Origin: Cliona cf. orientalis
Taxonomy: Eukaryota; Porifera; Demospongiae; Clionaida; Clionaidae
Direction of reading: 5' to 3'
Assembly: GCA_963930775.1 (NCBI GenBank)
Contig: OZ005694.1
Coordinates: 10,060,899 to 10,124,898 of the forward strand
DNA: 64,000 nt
Of this stretch, positions 1 through 12,000 are shown one piece after another. Within the stretch, counting starts at the first letter, position 1. Each line of letters opens with the position of its first letter. The notes under the pieces were generated by a model, which did not search any database, had not been told where the DNA came from, and saw only the letters and a list, made by a program, of their open reading frames with translations. Made by a program: the position numbers and the translations under genes.

Positions 1-1432
1 TGGAGAGGTCATAGGTTGGACTGCTGTCCAGGTGTCTGTACCGGGATCGTAGCGTTCGGCAGAGTCTAGTACTCCTTCACTGCTCTGGCCTCCAGCTGCA
101 TACATTAGGCCGTAGATGACTTCAGCATTGTGATACCTGCAAAAACGATTTAGAAGAGAGGTTGATAATAATGTACATGATTAAGGGGAAAAACTTTATG
201 TCTAGGGTAAAAATTAACAGCTCCAGTGTAAGAGAGGGGGAAGGAAATTATAAGACGGAAAATACTTGCTATTTATGGTTAATTGCTCACCTTCTTTGTG
301 TTTTCATGGGAGCCACATTCTTCCACTTGTCCTCTCTCAGTGAGTAGCACTCCACTGAATTGAGGTAGCCCAGTGTATCATTGTACCCTCCCGAGGCATA
401 GAGACAGCCGTCATAGAAGCAGGTAGCCAGACCGTAGCGAGAAATCTCCATATTGGCTATTCTTGTCCAGCTGTCGGTACGAAGGTCGTACTGTTCCACG
501 CACGATAATGGATGGGTTTTACTCATCCCACCCGTGCACAAGATCACGTCTTGAAGACCCGACGGTTTTCTTGGCCGAGCTCGAGGGCTGTGCTTCAAAC
601 TAGGACGTTTCTCCGGTGATGATTTGTACAAGTACGCCTCTTCAACGTAGTCCTGGCACTGTCTCTCCTGAATGAGCTGCTCTCTCTCAACGTGCTCTGA
701 GAGAAATTCCGACGAAACGAAAGGAAGTCGAACGTGGCCGATAATTTCCTTAAAATCGTCTCTGCGAGATTCAATGCTGTGATAGACCCACTGCAGCACT
801 GCTTTGTACACTTGCTCCTCACATGATACTCTCACTTCGTCCCGTGCTATGAAATCAATTAATTGGTCGCTCGGTAGACGCAAAAACTCTTCACACTGAA
901 TGATCTCCTCGAAATACTCCATTGCAAACTCCTTGCACAGCTGATGAAGGCTTTTGCAGCCGTGAAGCTCTGCAAACGCCTTTAAGCTGAGGCAATTGTC
1001 CGGGCAGAGCCTAGTGGTGAGATAGCTACAACATTCCTCGAATAGCGCATGAAATTGAAGCAAATCGGCTGCTACAAGAAGCGATAGCACTCGATCTCCT
1101 TGCAGCCTGACCTCAGAGTTGTAAGCAAATGCGACGACAGCCTCTAGTATGTCTGAGTCCAGTTGCCTGATGTAGACCACCCTCTGTGTGCTCTCTACTA
1201 GGTTGTTGAGGAACATACCACTAAAGTAGGGACTGCATCCCGAAAGGATCGCCCTGTGGGCGTTTATCTGGTGACCGCAATCTGCCTCCAGGACCACGTC
1301 GCAGAGCTGACCTTTCTGCTGCATCTCGCGGAGGGAAGCAAGAGTGGCTGAAGCCGACGATGCGTGGGGCATCAGGTGGAACATGGCCAGTTCGTTGCTG
1401 TCAGACTCCAAACCGCAGCTTTTGCCCTCCAT
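1..1432 (-). CDS. BTB-BACK-Kelch protein (KLHL family), 3' end outside window
   Basis: Two exons are seen: 291-1432, starting at the ATG at 1430-1432, and 1-136, with the rest beyond the window edge. The donor is AAG|GTGAGC and the acceptor TTTTGCAG, joining in phase 2. Residues ~40-145 form a BTB domain (QLCDVVLEADCGHQINAHRAIL, read in parts), followed by a BACK domain (~150-260). Kelch repeats begin near residue 300: the segments GGM, GGYND and AAGGQSSEG precede Tyr/Trp positions such as DSWTRIANM and DTWTAVQPM. Proteins of this type are usually substrate adaptors for Cullin-3 ubiquitin ligases, with BTB binding CUL3 and Kelch binding the substrate. About one and a half Kelch blades are visible, so the remaining four or so must lie outside the window. 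Which KLHL ortholog it is cannot be decided from this part. It is divergent from NUP93 across ~305 bp. Confidence 0.9.
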
Positions 1433-1737
1433 TTCGCCTCCAATATTCTCAAAAAAAATTTATTTTAGCAGATAGATTGGCAATGGACCACGGCTCCCAG
1501 ATATCTGTGCCATCCCAGTTCACCAGGGACATGCAAAGGGCATGCGAATTCATGGACAATGTTTGTTGTCCCACGCGATGGAGGCGTGGCTGATTAACCA
1601 CCCACATCTATATCTGGCCACAAGGAGACACGTATTCTAATTAATGCGCTAATTCTAGGGAATCCCCCTCAGCGGTACCACGCGCGCGGGCCGAACGAAG
1701 GGTTGGTGCTAAGGTTAGGCTCGATCTAGAGCTGAAG
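1433..1737. promoter_or_regulatory. Divergent promoter region, KLHL / NUP93
   Basis: These 305 bp lie between the KLHL start codon (minus) and the NUP93 start codon (plus), so they must hold both 5' UTRs and both promoters unless there are upstream non-coding exons. I see a GC-rich stretch near 1680-1700 but no clear TATA box. The assignment rests on position only. Confidence 0.5.
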
Positions 1738-4700
1738 ATGGCCGAGAGAAGAGTGCAGCTGTCCGATCTGCTCAAGCAGGCGGAGCAGTTGACTGCTGAT
1801 ATCCAGACGTCTCGCGAAGGCCTACCGAACGTCAAGAGAAACCTTCAACAGATAGCCGAGGCTGGACAACGCCTCCTAGACAAGACCTCGGGCGTCTTGG
1901 ATGAGAGCACCGATGTAAAGGCGTAAGTAAAAACCGTTACTAGTAGTTTGATTAATGGAAAAGGTCTATGATCTGCAAGAAGTGTCCTGGGTCGGTTGGT
2001 GCGCACTAATTAGAACACCAACTCGGCTAGTTCTTACGATGCTATATCTCCTACAGTGCCATTCTTCTTGGGTCGAGAGGCTTTGATGTGCCAAAGCTCT
2101 CTCAGAAGCTGGAGAGCCTGAATGCGGCCAAGACCCTGGAGCCGATCGAGCCAGTGTGGGAGACAGACATCCAGGGCTTCCTCAGAAATGAGAGGGAGAA
2201 CACTCTACTGGCCATCATTGAGGAATCGAGGAAGAATGTAAGCCACAGCTAGCTGCTCACTTTGCATGCAGACATAGACACACACGACTATAATAGAGAC
2301 TTATCTCGAGGGTGGGGAGCACGGGGATTTCCCCTCCCTAGAATTTTAATTTGTATATGTACATAGAGGGTAGTACAGTGCAACCTCGATTATCCGGACC
2401 TCGTTTATCCGGAACCTCGATTATCCGGACTAGCCAGAGACCTAAAAATACATTACCACGCATGCGCAGAAGGTGTGACCGATGATCTTTTGTGGGTGTG
2501 GTTATAGATTGAGCGATGAGCTATGGACTCTACAGGCTTGCCTTGGCCAAAATTGACTGACCAAAGTACTTTTCTGAACACTGCTGGCCATGATCATACT
2601 GTATAGGTATCGTTTATAGGACAGGTATCATAGACCAGGCGAGAAATGTAGGCATTTCAGTTATCCGGACATTTCACTTATCCGGTATGGCAGCGATCGG
2701 CCGGTGGACAAAGGGGTCCGGATAATCGAGGTTGCACTGTACTGAAGTATTAGAGTAGGTTTTCCTGAAGAACCTGCAATTGATATTATAGTCTTGTATT
2801 TTCATGTATTCCTGTGCATCATTAATTAACTCTAAAACCACTAAATTCCACAATACCGTATTTTTTCGCTATTAAGCGCATGCGCTTATATCTCCACAGG
2901 AAGAAAACCTGCGCTTAATAACGAAGTGCGCCTAACAGCGAGATGCGCCTAACAAAAAATAGCTACATCAAGAACGCATGCGCGTTTGCGGTATCATTTA
3001 AGGGGCGTGGCCAATCGATCGATCGCACGATCGTTCACGTTGCCCAGGTCGAAATTACTGGAAGAACCTGAGAATCGACAGTAGCCATCGTAATTTCGAC
3101 TAACTTGAAAAGGTTGGAGCCCTGGGCAAGCTAGCAAGCGTGCAGATATCGAGGTCAATGGTCACATAATATCAGTATGCGCTTATATGCGAAATGCGCC
3201 TAATAACGAGTGCTTAGGCCAACAAAATAGCATGCGCTTAATAACGAATATGCGCTTATAAGCGAAGTGTGCCTAATAACGAGAAAATACGGTATAAGGT
3301 GATTGTATGCCTGAAATTACATCTTTGTTAATTAAAAGTATTATACACATGCAACAGACATTCAGTGAGGCGGTGCGTCACCACCAGCAGAGTGTGGAGA
3401 ACGAGTGGGAGAGTGAGAAGGAGAAGATCCTCAACTCACTGCTGGGCTCCTCTCAAGACATCGAGTTCCCTTCGGAATCTGAGGTACATATACATGTAAT
3501 TATGTAGAGAGAGAGAGTATGCATCATGAAGTGGATATGATATGATAATTGGATACACATAGAAATCATAAAATTAACGATGATTGCACTAATGTCTTAG
3601 TGAAGTAGCACATTTATTAGCAGTGCAGGCGCTACAAATAATTCACTAGTGGCAAAATCGAAGTCTAGGGAATCCAATCCAGAATCTCTCCATGAATGAA
3701 TGATCGTATATACAATGATTATGATTTCTCCTCGACACAGTTGATGCAGGCCACACCCCTCAGTATGCACGGCAGGAGTGCACTGGATGCAGTGGGCATG
3801 GCCTACGCTAGAGAGGTCTACATCCGTAACGAGGCCGAACAGCAGGGGCTCTCCCACAGCCTCGTAACAACCTTCCACGATGCAAGCACCAAATTTGTCG
3901 ACAAGGTACGTAATGTACATGTACGTACACTTCGTTGGATGCATCATATGATCTATGGATGCGTAGATTAATAAGCATAATATACATGTACATGTATCTT
4001 TGGTGTATTGACGAACTACATGTATATTATTATGATTGCTGTATTGTGGGATCATAATTTTTTTATTTGTATCTCTCTCTCTCTCTCTATCTTTCGTCCC
4101 TCCATCCCCTACAGAATGTTGCTGAATGCTGGGCTCTACTGAAGACCATGGTGGATATCCCTACCCTGCCTCAGAAGGCTTATGAGCACAGAAACACTAC
4201 TACCATGCAGAAGGCGTTCGTCACTCAAGCTAGGCAGCATTTAGAGAGCAGGTACAAGAATTGATAATATCTACCTTTTCTTGAAAAGTAATCTTGTGTA
4301 TCACCGTCTAAAAATCTCTCTCTCTCTCCCCTCTCCCTTCCCCACTCCCTCTCTTCTCCCACCAGGTATCTTGACTACATCAGGGAGATGGTCTATCGGA
4401 GTCTTCCTCAAGCCCAGCTGGGTGGTGTGCCGGGGACGAGACAGCTGGTCAAGAGCTACTTGAACCTTGTACCTTCTCTCGTTGGCGTGGACCCAGGCTC
4501 ACCCTGGCGTATGGTGTTCTACTGCATGAGGTGCGGTGACCTCCAGGACGCTCTCGATATCGTCAAGAGAAATCAGTGAGTCTCGTGAAATTTTTTCGTT
4601 CTTAAAAATTCATTTTGTGCAAATTGCGTTTATATTGATGCTTCCTTGTTTTTAGAGCATTAAATATACACATATTAAATTTTTAATTTTTGTACACCAG

Positions 4701-7700
4701 GCCCTACTAATACAATATTAAGAGTATCCTAGAAATTTATTATCAAAAAATAGTTGTGCTTACAAATCAGTTAAGAGAACCATCCAAAAAATTGACTTAC
4801 ATACATCATAGAGTCGGTAGACTCTATAAGTAGGGATGGCCCGGATATGCCATATATGTAATACATTACAAATACCCAAATATCTCAAAATCGGTAATTT
4901 TGTGAAATTTCTAAGTGTGAAAATCAGAATCTCCAGCAAATTGTGCATCTAACAAGACCAAGATCATTCATCAAAACGGTTGTACACGTCAGAACCAGAT
5001 GTTCAAAAAATAGGCCATTTCTCATTCTTTCTTTCTTCTTTCTTTCTTTCTAGTTTCTTGGGCTAGCTCAAGACAGCCTCCACCGTTCATCTTACTTTGA
5101 GTATAAATCCACTCTATTTTGTAGCGCGCAGTGCAGTGGCACGCTAGTTTGTCGTTATCTCGACAGGACGTAATAGTGGGCGTGTACGGCGCATTATCGA
5201 ATGGGTGTGTCTGATACGCCATTTTTGTGATATACCGTATATGTTCTAATATAGGCGCCACCCTAATTTAGGCGCCCTTTGGGACCTGCGCAATTTTTTC
5301 GGTTCTAATTTAAGGCGCCTTTCCGGACATCAATTATTTTTAGGCGGCGCCTATTTAATTGGAACGTATTGCCACGTACAAAATGGCAATACCTCGGTAC
5401 CGTACTGTACCGTCGATTGATCTATCGAGCTAGCAGTTTAGATGTCAAACTAAGCTGTCTCCTACATTTATATGGGCACTTACCGACTGCTTTGATGTCT
5501 TTCTGGAGTTAGAGACAATCGTTCTGATGGCTACGGTACCGACAACTCGAGAATGATTCAGCGATCAGAGTGAAATTTTCAAAAAGTACTGAAACTAGAA
5601 CCATATTTTTGTTGTTCTCGCCACTGTCATATTCACTGCCACTAAATAGGACCGATTAGTGATAGCGCTTGTGCTCTGGCAAAACTTCCAGAACTGTTCT
5701 AATTGCAGCTCTTAGGCGCCTCCCTAATTTAGGCGCCCTTTGACCTGCTCGTGAATTTTTCGGTTCTAATTGGAGGCGCCTGCATGATCTGTAATTATTT
5801 TTTGGGGGCGCCTATATTAGAAAGTATACGGTAATGCGCATGCTCGGAATATGTTGCCATGGTGAAGTCATGTGACAGCGCCTGGCCCTAGGCGCATAGG
5901 CGAGCTACGTAGCTATTTCGTACATAGCTAGCGCGTGCAATGGCGCGCTGGACCAATCAAGGATATGAAGATTCAAGGCTCGAGGAGCGGTAAGGCGCTA
6001 GGCATAGGCGAGCTACTCGCTAGCGCTTGCAGCGCTAGTGCTATGCTGGATCGATCATAGATATCATACCGGCATCGCGATACGAAGGTAGCTAGCTGCT
6101 GCCGACAGTAAAACTAATAACTTGGTTTTCTCCCTAAGCGTTAAGTCTCATCACTACTTGGGCCGCCTAAAGCACTGAGCCTTCTTGGTCACCCTGTTCA
6201 TCGTCATAATAATTATGAACGCAAGTTAATGAGGGGCGTGGCAAAGAATTTTGTGCACCTCCCATCTTCCACTTAATCAGAAATTATGAGCAAACCATGT
6301 AAGATGACATTGATAAAATTAATTTCACTAAGTGCAATAAAAAAGAACAGAAACAAGTATAAAAACAATTGAATAAAATTGAAGAATGAAGTAGGGATGG
6401 CAGGATCAAAAAGTACACAAACAAGAGATAATTGCATCTACTATACATCCCTACGCTTGCTTTTTGAGGGGTGCAAAAATGACCAGTAATAATGTGATTG
6501 AATCAAAACTGATAAACCCAAACCATCGTGGCAACTAGGGAACAACCTGCACGAATGTCTCCCACATACTGCACTCAACAAACACATCAACCATGATTAA
6601 TAGGTGCACAATAGTCGAGAAAAGTAAGCGTAGGGATGTATAGTAGATGCAATTATCTCTTGTTTGTGTACTTTTTGATCCTGCCATCCCTACTTCATTC
6701 TTCAATTTTATTCAATTGTTTTTATACTTGTGTACATGTACGATCTGTCGTGTTTTTTTCATCTATACATGTAGGTCCCTGTCAGAGTTTGCTGGCTACC
6801 TGCAGGAGTATATTCAGAGTGAGGACCGCCGTCTCTCCCCCTCCTCCGAGGAGAGGCTGAAACTCACTTACAAGGGTTCGGTCCGCTCGGGTCACGATCC
6901 CTACATGAGGGTCGTCTACTGCCTGCTGGCCCGATGTGACGTCAGCAATAATCACCCGGAGGTCTGCGTCAAGACAGACGACTATATGTGGCTCAAGGTA
7001 TATATAAAGTCCAGAAGTTAGTACCGTGTTTATGCTAATAAAATGCAAGATCTAATTAGCACAAGAAAATTATTTGTGTTCTAGGACTTTTCATAATGTA
7101 TCGTGTGACGACCTTTACCAGAAAACCGTGTGAAAGTTGAAATCGTAATAATTTCTTAGCTTACATTCTATTAGCATAAACACGGTTGTGGATTTAGAAT
7201 ATAAAAATGTATGTCTAGTGTATTTAATTGGGCGAGCCAAAGCGAGCACTAGACTATAACTCATAATTATGAGAAAACTACCGTGCTTATATGTAGTAAT
7301 TATTGTGAGTTTTTGTGTGTATTTTCAGCTTTGTCAGGTTCAGTTTGGTGGAGAGGACGATGCTCCGCCCACTAGCCATCACATGCGACGCTCGGCTGGC
7401 GACAGGATCTCATTGGCCCAGCTCCAGCACACCTTACTGGAGGACTACGGTAAGAGAGATTGATGTACATGTACAATGTCAACTGTGTACCATTTCCAAG
7501 TACAAATTGCAAAATTTACCCATACAAATAGCACAAGGTTGCCACAAACCTTGTCTGCCTTGTCACTAGCCTCGTCCCCAGGCCACACCCACGTTTTCAA
7601 TATTACATTACACTGTTCAGTTTGGTGGATAGGACGATGCTCCGCCCACTAGCCATCACATGCGACGCTCGGCCGGAGATAGGATCTCATTGGCCCAGCA

Positions 7701-8963
7701 ATGTTATATTGAAAGCGTGGGAGTGGCCTGGGGACGAGGCTACCTTGTGATAATCTTGTCACATGGACCCTTTCGTTTCTTATCTGTATCAATTACTGGC
7801 AAAAATGTACTTACATTTCATTGTACTAATGTTATATTATTTCAGGTGAGAGTCACTTCAGTGCACAGCAGCAGCCCTACCTCTACTTCAAGGTCCTGCT
7901 CCTTACCGCTCAATTTGAAGCTGTGAGTCAATTTTACTCAAAGATCAAAATTTATGATGTATAGTCTTTCTAACCTTGCTGCTGTAATAATTATCACTAT
8001 GCTGTTGCTATAGAAAGTACCGTAAATCACAAATATATTATTATTGTTAAAAATATTTTCGGATAGTCTGGCTTGTGCGAAAATTAAACACGTGAAAGTA
8101 TATGCAGGATATTGTGGTACAGGGTCGTCTGTCTGAAATTATTAATTATCGCACGAATTATTTTAGACACGAAATATTCGTGATTTTATAGTATACATGG
8201 TTCTCTCTAGGCCACCGTAAGTGGCTCTGCCTTTTGCTGGGATTAGGTTTGCCTGAGCAGGCAATGGGATGGTTGATGGTTGCCCCTTAGGGATTTGGGA
8301 TTGATAGTGGAGAGCACAAACCTACCGAATTTTCATGTAATAATAATTAGCACCTGTTGAACAGTTCTTGTTACGCCTATCTGTAGGCGATTGAGTTTTT
8401 GTCTCGGATGGAGCAGTTGAGTGTCCACGCTGTCCACTTTGCCATCGCCCTACACGACCTGGAGCTCCTGCATCTTACCTCTGACCTCCAGTCAAAGATC
8501 TGTAAGCTTACCTAATTTTAGCATTAATTTTTGCATGAGGCACCTACATGTAATTAAGTGGGTCTGCCTTTACTTTTGCTGGGATTGGGCAGGCAATGGG
8601 CCAGGTTGGTAAACCTACTGATTTTTGTGTGTATTTATGTAGTGGTGAAGCAGCCAACTGGTGTGCGCCAGTTGAACTTTGCCCGCCTCCTGATCAGCTA
8701 TACAAAGAGATTTGCCCTCACTGACCCCAGAGAGGCTCTACAGTACTACAACCTACTCAAGGTAGGGGTTGCGGTAGCTACCCTTTATCCATGCACATAC
8801 ATGTATAATATTATTATAGTCTACTCTAGCTTCCTTCTTTTTACTGTACCTCTCTTCCCCATCTCTCTCTCTCCCTCTCTCTCTCCCTCTCTCTCTCCCT
8901 CTCTCTCTCTCCCTCTCTCTCTCTCCCTCTCTCTCTCTCTCTCTTTCTCCCTCTCTCTCTCTC

Positions 8964-9024
<61 letters not shown>

Positions 9025-12000
9025 CGCCTTCTCTCTCTCTCTCTCTCCATGCAGGGCATGAAAGGTCCTCAGGATCAAGACCTGTTCAGCGCATGCGTTG
9101 GTGACCTAGTAATGGAGAGCCGTGAATTTGAGATGCTCCTCGGTCGAATCGAGCCGGACGGATCTCGCAGACCTGGCTGCATTGATAAATTTCAGAAGGA
9201 GACATCCGAAGTGATCAGTTTCGTTGCTGACGGAGCAGAGAAGAGAGGGCTCTATGAGGACGCCATACGACTCCATGACTTGGCAAAGGTTTGTGTGAGT
9301 GTGTGTTGAAGGGAGAGGGGGGCGGGGTAGAGAGATGGAAACTAGAGGGAGGAAAGGAGCTGGGAGCATCTATAACTGCATGTGATAGATAAAGTCAAGA
9401 TTAGTGGTTTAACTACCAGTACTGGGGTTATGGAAAGAGTTATATTGTAAGAGTTTATAATGTTTTGGGGATCCCTGCATTCAGTGGTGTCCCTAGGTAG
9501 CTGTTTAACTGGGTGCAAGTTAGCTGCGCAAGTGGATGCATAAAGTTAGCAGAAGTGTACTTAGTTAGCATACATGTGTACTATCGATAGTGTAATAACC
9601 TAGATACTATTTCTTGTATATAGACAGTCTACTATAGTGTAGTAATAGCATGTTACATTACTGGTTGTGACAGTGTAGTGAAACATGCATACTGTGATAG
9701 ACTCTAGGTAAACAATAAAGCATAGGATGGGAACACAGGTACATGGATTGGGTACAAATGACCCCACATGCACCCCCCCCCCCCCTGGTGACACCAGAGG
9801 GGGGTATATAGAGAGATGGAAGCTACATATAGGGGGAGGAAAAGGAGCTGGGGGGATCTGTAACTATGTGTGAAAATCAAGTGGTTTAACTACCAGTACT
9901 GTGGCTATGGAAAGGATATAAGAGTCTATAATGTTTTGGGGATTCCTGCATTAATTAGCAATAATTATTGACACACAAAGGGGCACAAGTCATGTAACTG
10001 CGATAGGGTATACATAATATTACAATGCACAATGTTCTAGTACAATGTTTCTATTGTCTGAAGTACATGTATATAGAGTACGTTTTCGACATCATTTTTC
10101 TTGAAATCCCTGCAACTGACTGTAATTGGCATTGTCATGCACCATTCTTGCCTCTGTAGTTACGTTGCTCCCTCCTGTAATTTTATAATTTTGTAATAAT
10201 TAATATAATATGTAAAAAATTATACTCTGTAATGTTATTTGTTCATTCAAGCGAAAGAGGTAGTGAACCAGCTGCTGCCACTTACGGGACTAATTATTAC
10301 TTTTGCTTGCATCACTCTTAGACTATAGTAACCACTATTTCCACATTAGTTATTCAGATTTTATATTATGGTATAGTTCAACACTCTTATCCTATAAATA
10401 AATCTACTCTTGGATACGTACCATTTGCCTGACTTCGATTGAGTACATCATACATCTCCCTGTCATCTTCTGCCGACCGAGTGGGAAGATTAACAGAGTC
10501 GTATGTAGTCTTGGGAATTCCTTCATCGACCAGTGGCTCAACAGATCCCTGCAGAGCCATCTCCTCGTATGGCTGTGCTGTGGGTAAAGTATGAGTGTCA
10601 TCGTACGTGGGATTTTGAAAGAGTCGTTCTTCATTAGTTTTATCTTCATCATCATCATCATTGCCGTAGCCATTGACATAAGTAGTCCTATAACAACATT
10701 TAAAATAAACCATTTTTGATTAGCGTTCATGACTGCTGTGGTTATTCAAGCCAGCTGTGCATGCTTAGACCAACTTACCTGGTACATGTTGAGCTCTTTC
10801 TAGCTTCTCTTTTCTTCATTGATCTGCAAGTGCACACCCATCCAGCGGTCACTAGTGCTAGTACCACCAAGGACAGACCCTGCAGGGCTCCAAGTGCCAC
10901 TAGGGGGTATTGGTAATTCTTGAGTACTGGTTTACAGTCACTGGCCAGTGTTTGACTGTCTGTTGATTCAGATGGGCTGGGTGCACCACACTGTACTTTT
11001 GGCTGAGGTGTGGCAGTTGTCATTGAATTTGTGTTACATTGATGAGGAAGTGTGGCAGAAACTATATAATAGTGAAGTGAAATAGACAGCAGTAATTTGT
11101 ATGCATGCATGTTTTCTTAGCTACCTATACCTACATTGTCCCATCAAATCTCTTGATATTTAGCATGCATGCATGGTCTAAGATAGAAAATGATCTACTG
11201 GACAGTTTACAAATTGTGTGGGTGTAGGTCATGCTTGCTGTGCTTATCGCATGTGATTTATTATAGTTTTGATACTGAATCTGTGATGGAACAGGCTATC
11301 CACATGTTTTCTTGGCTACCTATACCTATAGTATGTTATGTCCCATCAAATCTTAGTATGCATGGTCTAAGATAGAAAATGATCTTCTGGACAGTTTACA
11401 AATTGTGTGGGTGTAGGTCATGCTGCTGTGCTTATCGTGTGTGATTTTTGATACTGATGGAGCAGGCTGTCATGCATGGTGAACACAAGCATGGCATATC
11501 TGGTATTAGTAGCTAGAGGTACCAGTGACAGTGGTTGGTTGGACTGTGGGAGTGTTGGTGATAATTCTTGTTGGACATGGTAGCGTTTTTATAATCGTAG
11601 TAGCATTGCAGGTGTTGGCACTGTTCCTCGTAGTCGTGGCCAGTACACAAAATTCATCCAGATATGTATCCACATTTATTTCACAAACTTTATTATCTGT
11701 TCCACAGTCTGCATGAATGCATAATATTATTATTATTATGAAAGTTCAATACACTTAATATCTTTTATATAATAATAAGGGATGTACACCACAATCTAGC
11801 TAAAGGGCAGAGACACAAAGCCATTTCCTAGCCTCGGGTATATGCTCCCTTGTGCCTCTATTATTAATTTTCACCTGACATGGGCTTAAGTTGGTGGCAA
11901 GCTGTGCATGTCTCATTGCACAGGATGTTTCTCTGCCGGTGTCTTTGATGGTTCAAAAGACAGAAGTCATTCAAGCACTGCCATTCAGTTTCTAATAGAG

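Noticed and set aside
1360-1593. Plus-strand frame across the KLHL start
   Set aside because: It is the antisense shadow of KLHL exon 1 and the promoter.
8558-9061. Open frame of repeated Ser-Leu, and matching Arg-Glu frames on the other strand
   Set aside because: It is translation of the CT microsatellite plus NUP93 exon 11; the real exons explain the region. The same applies to Ser-Leu/Arg-Glu frames at 50304-50543, 58646-59140 and 59841-60179.
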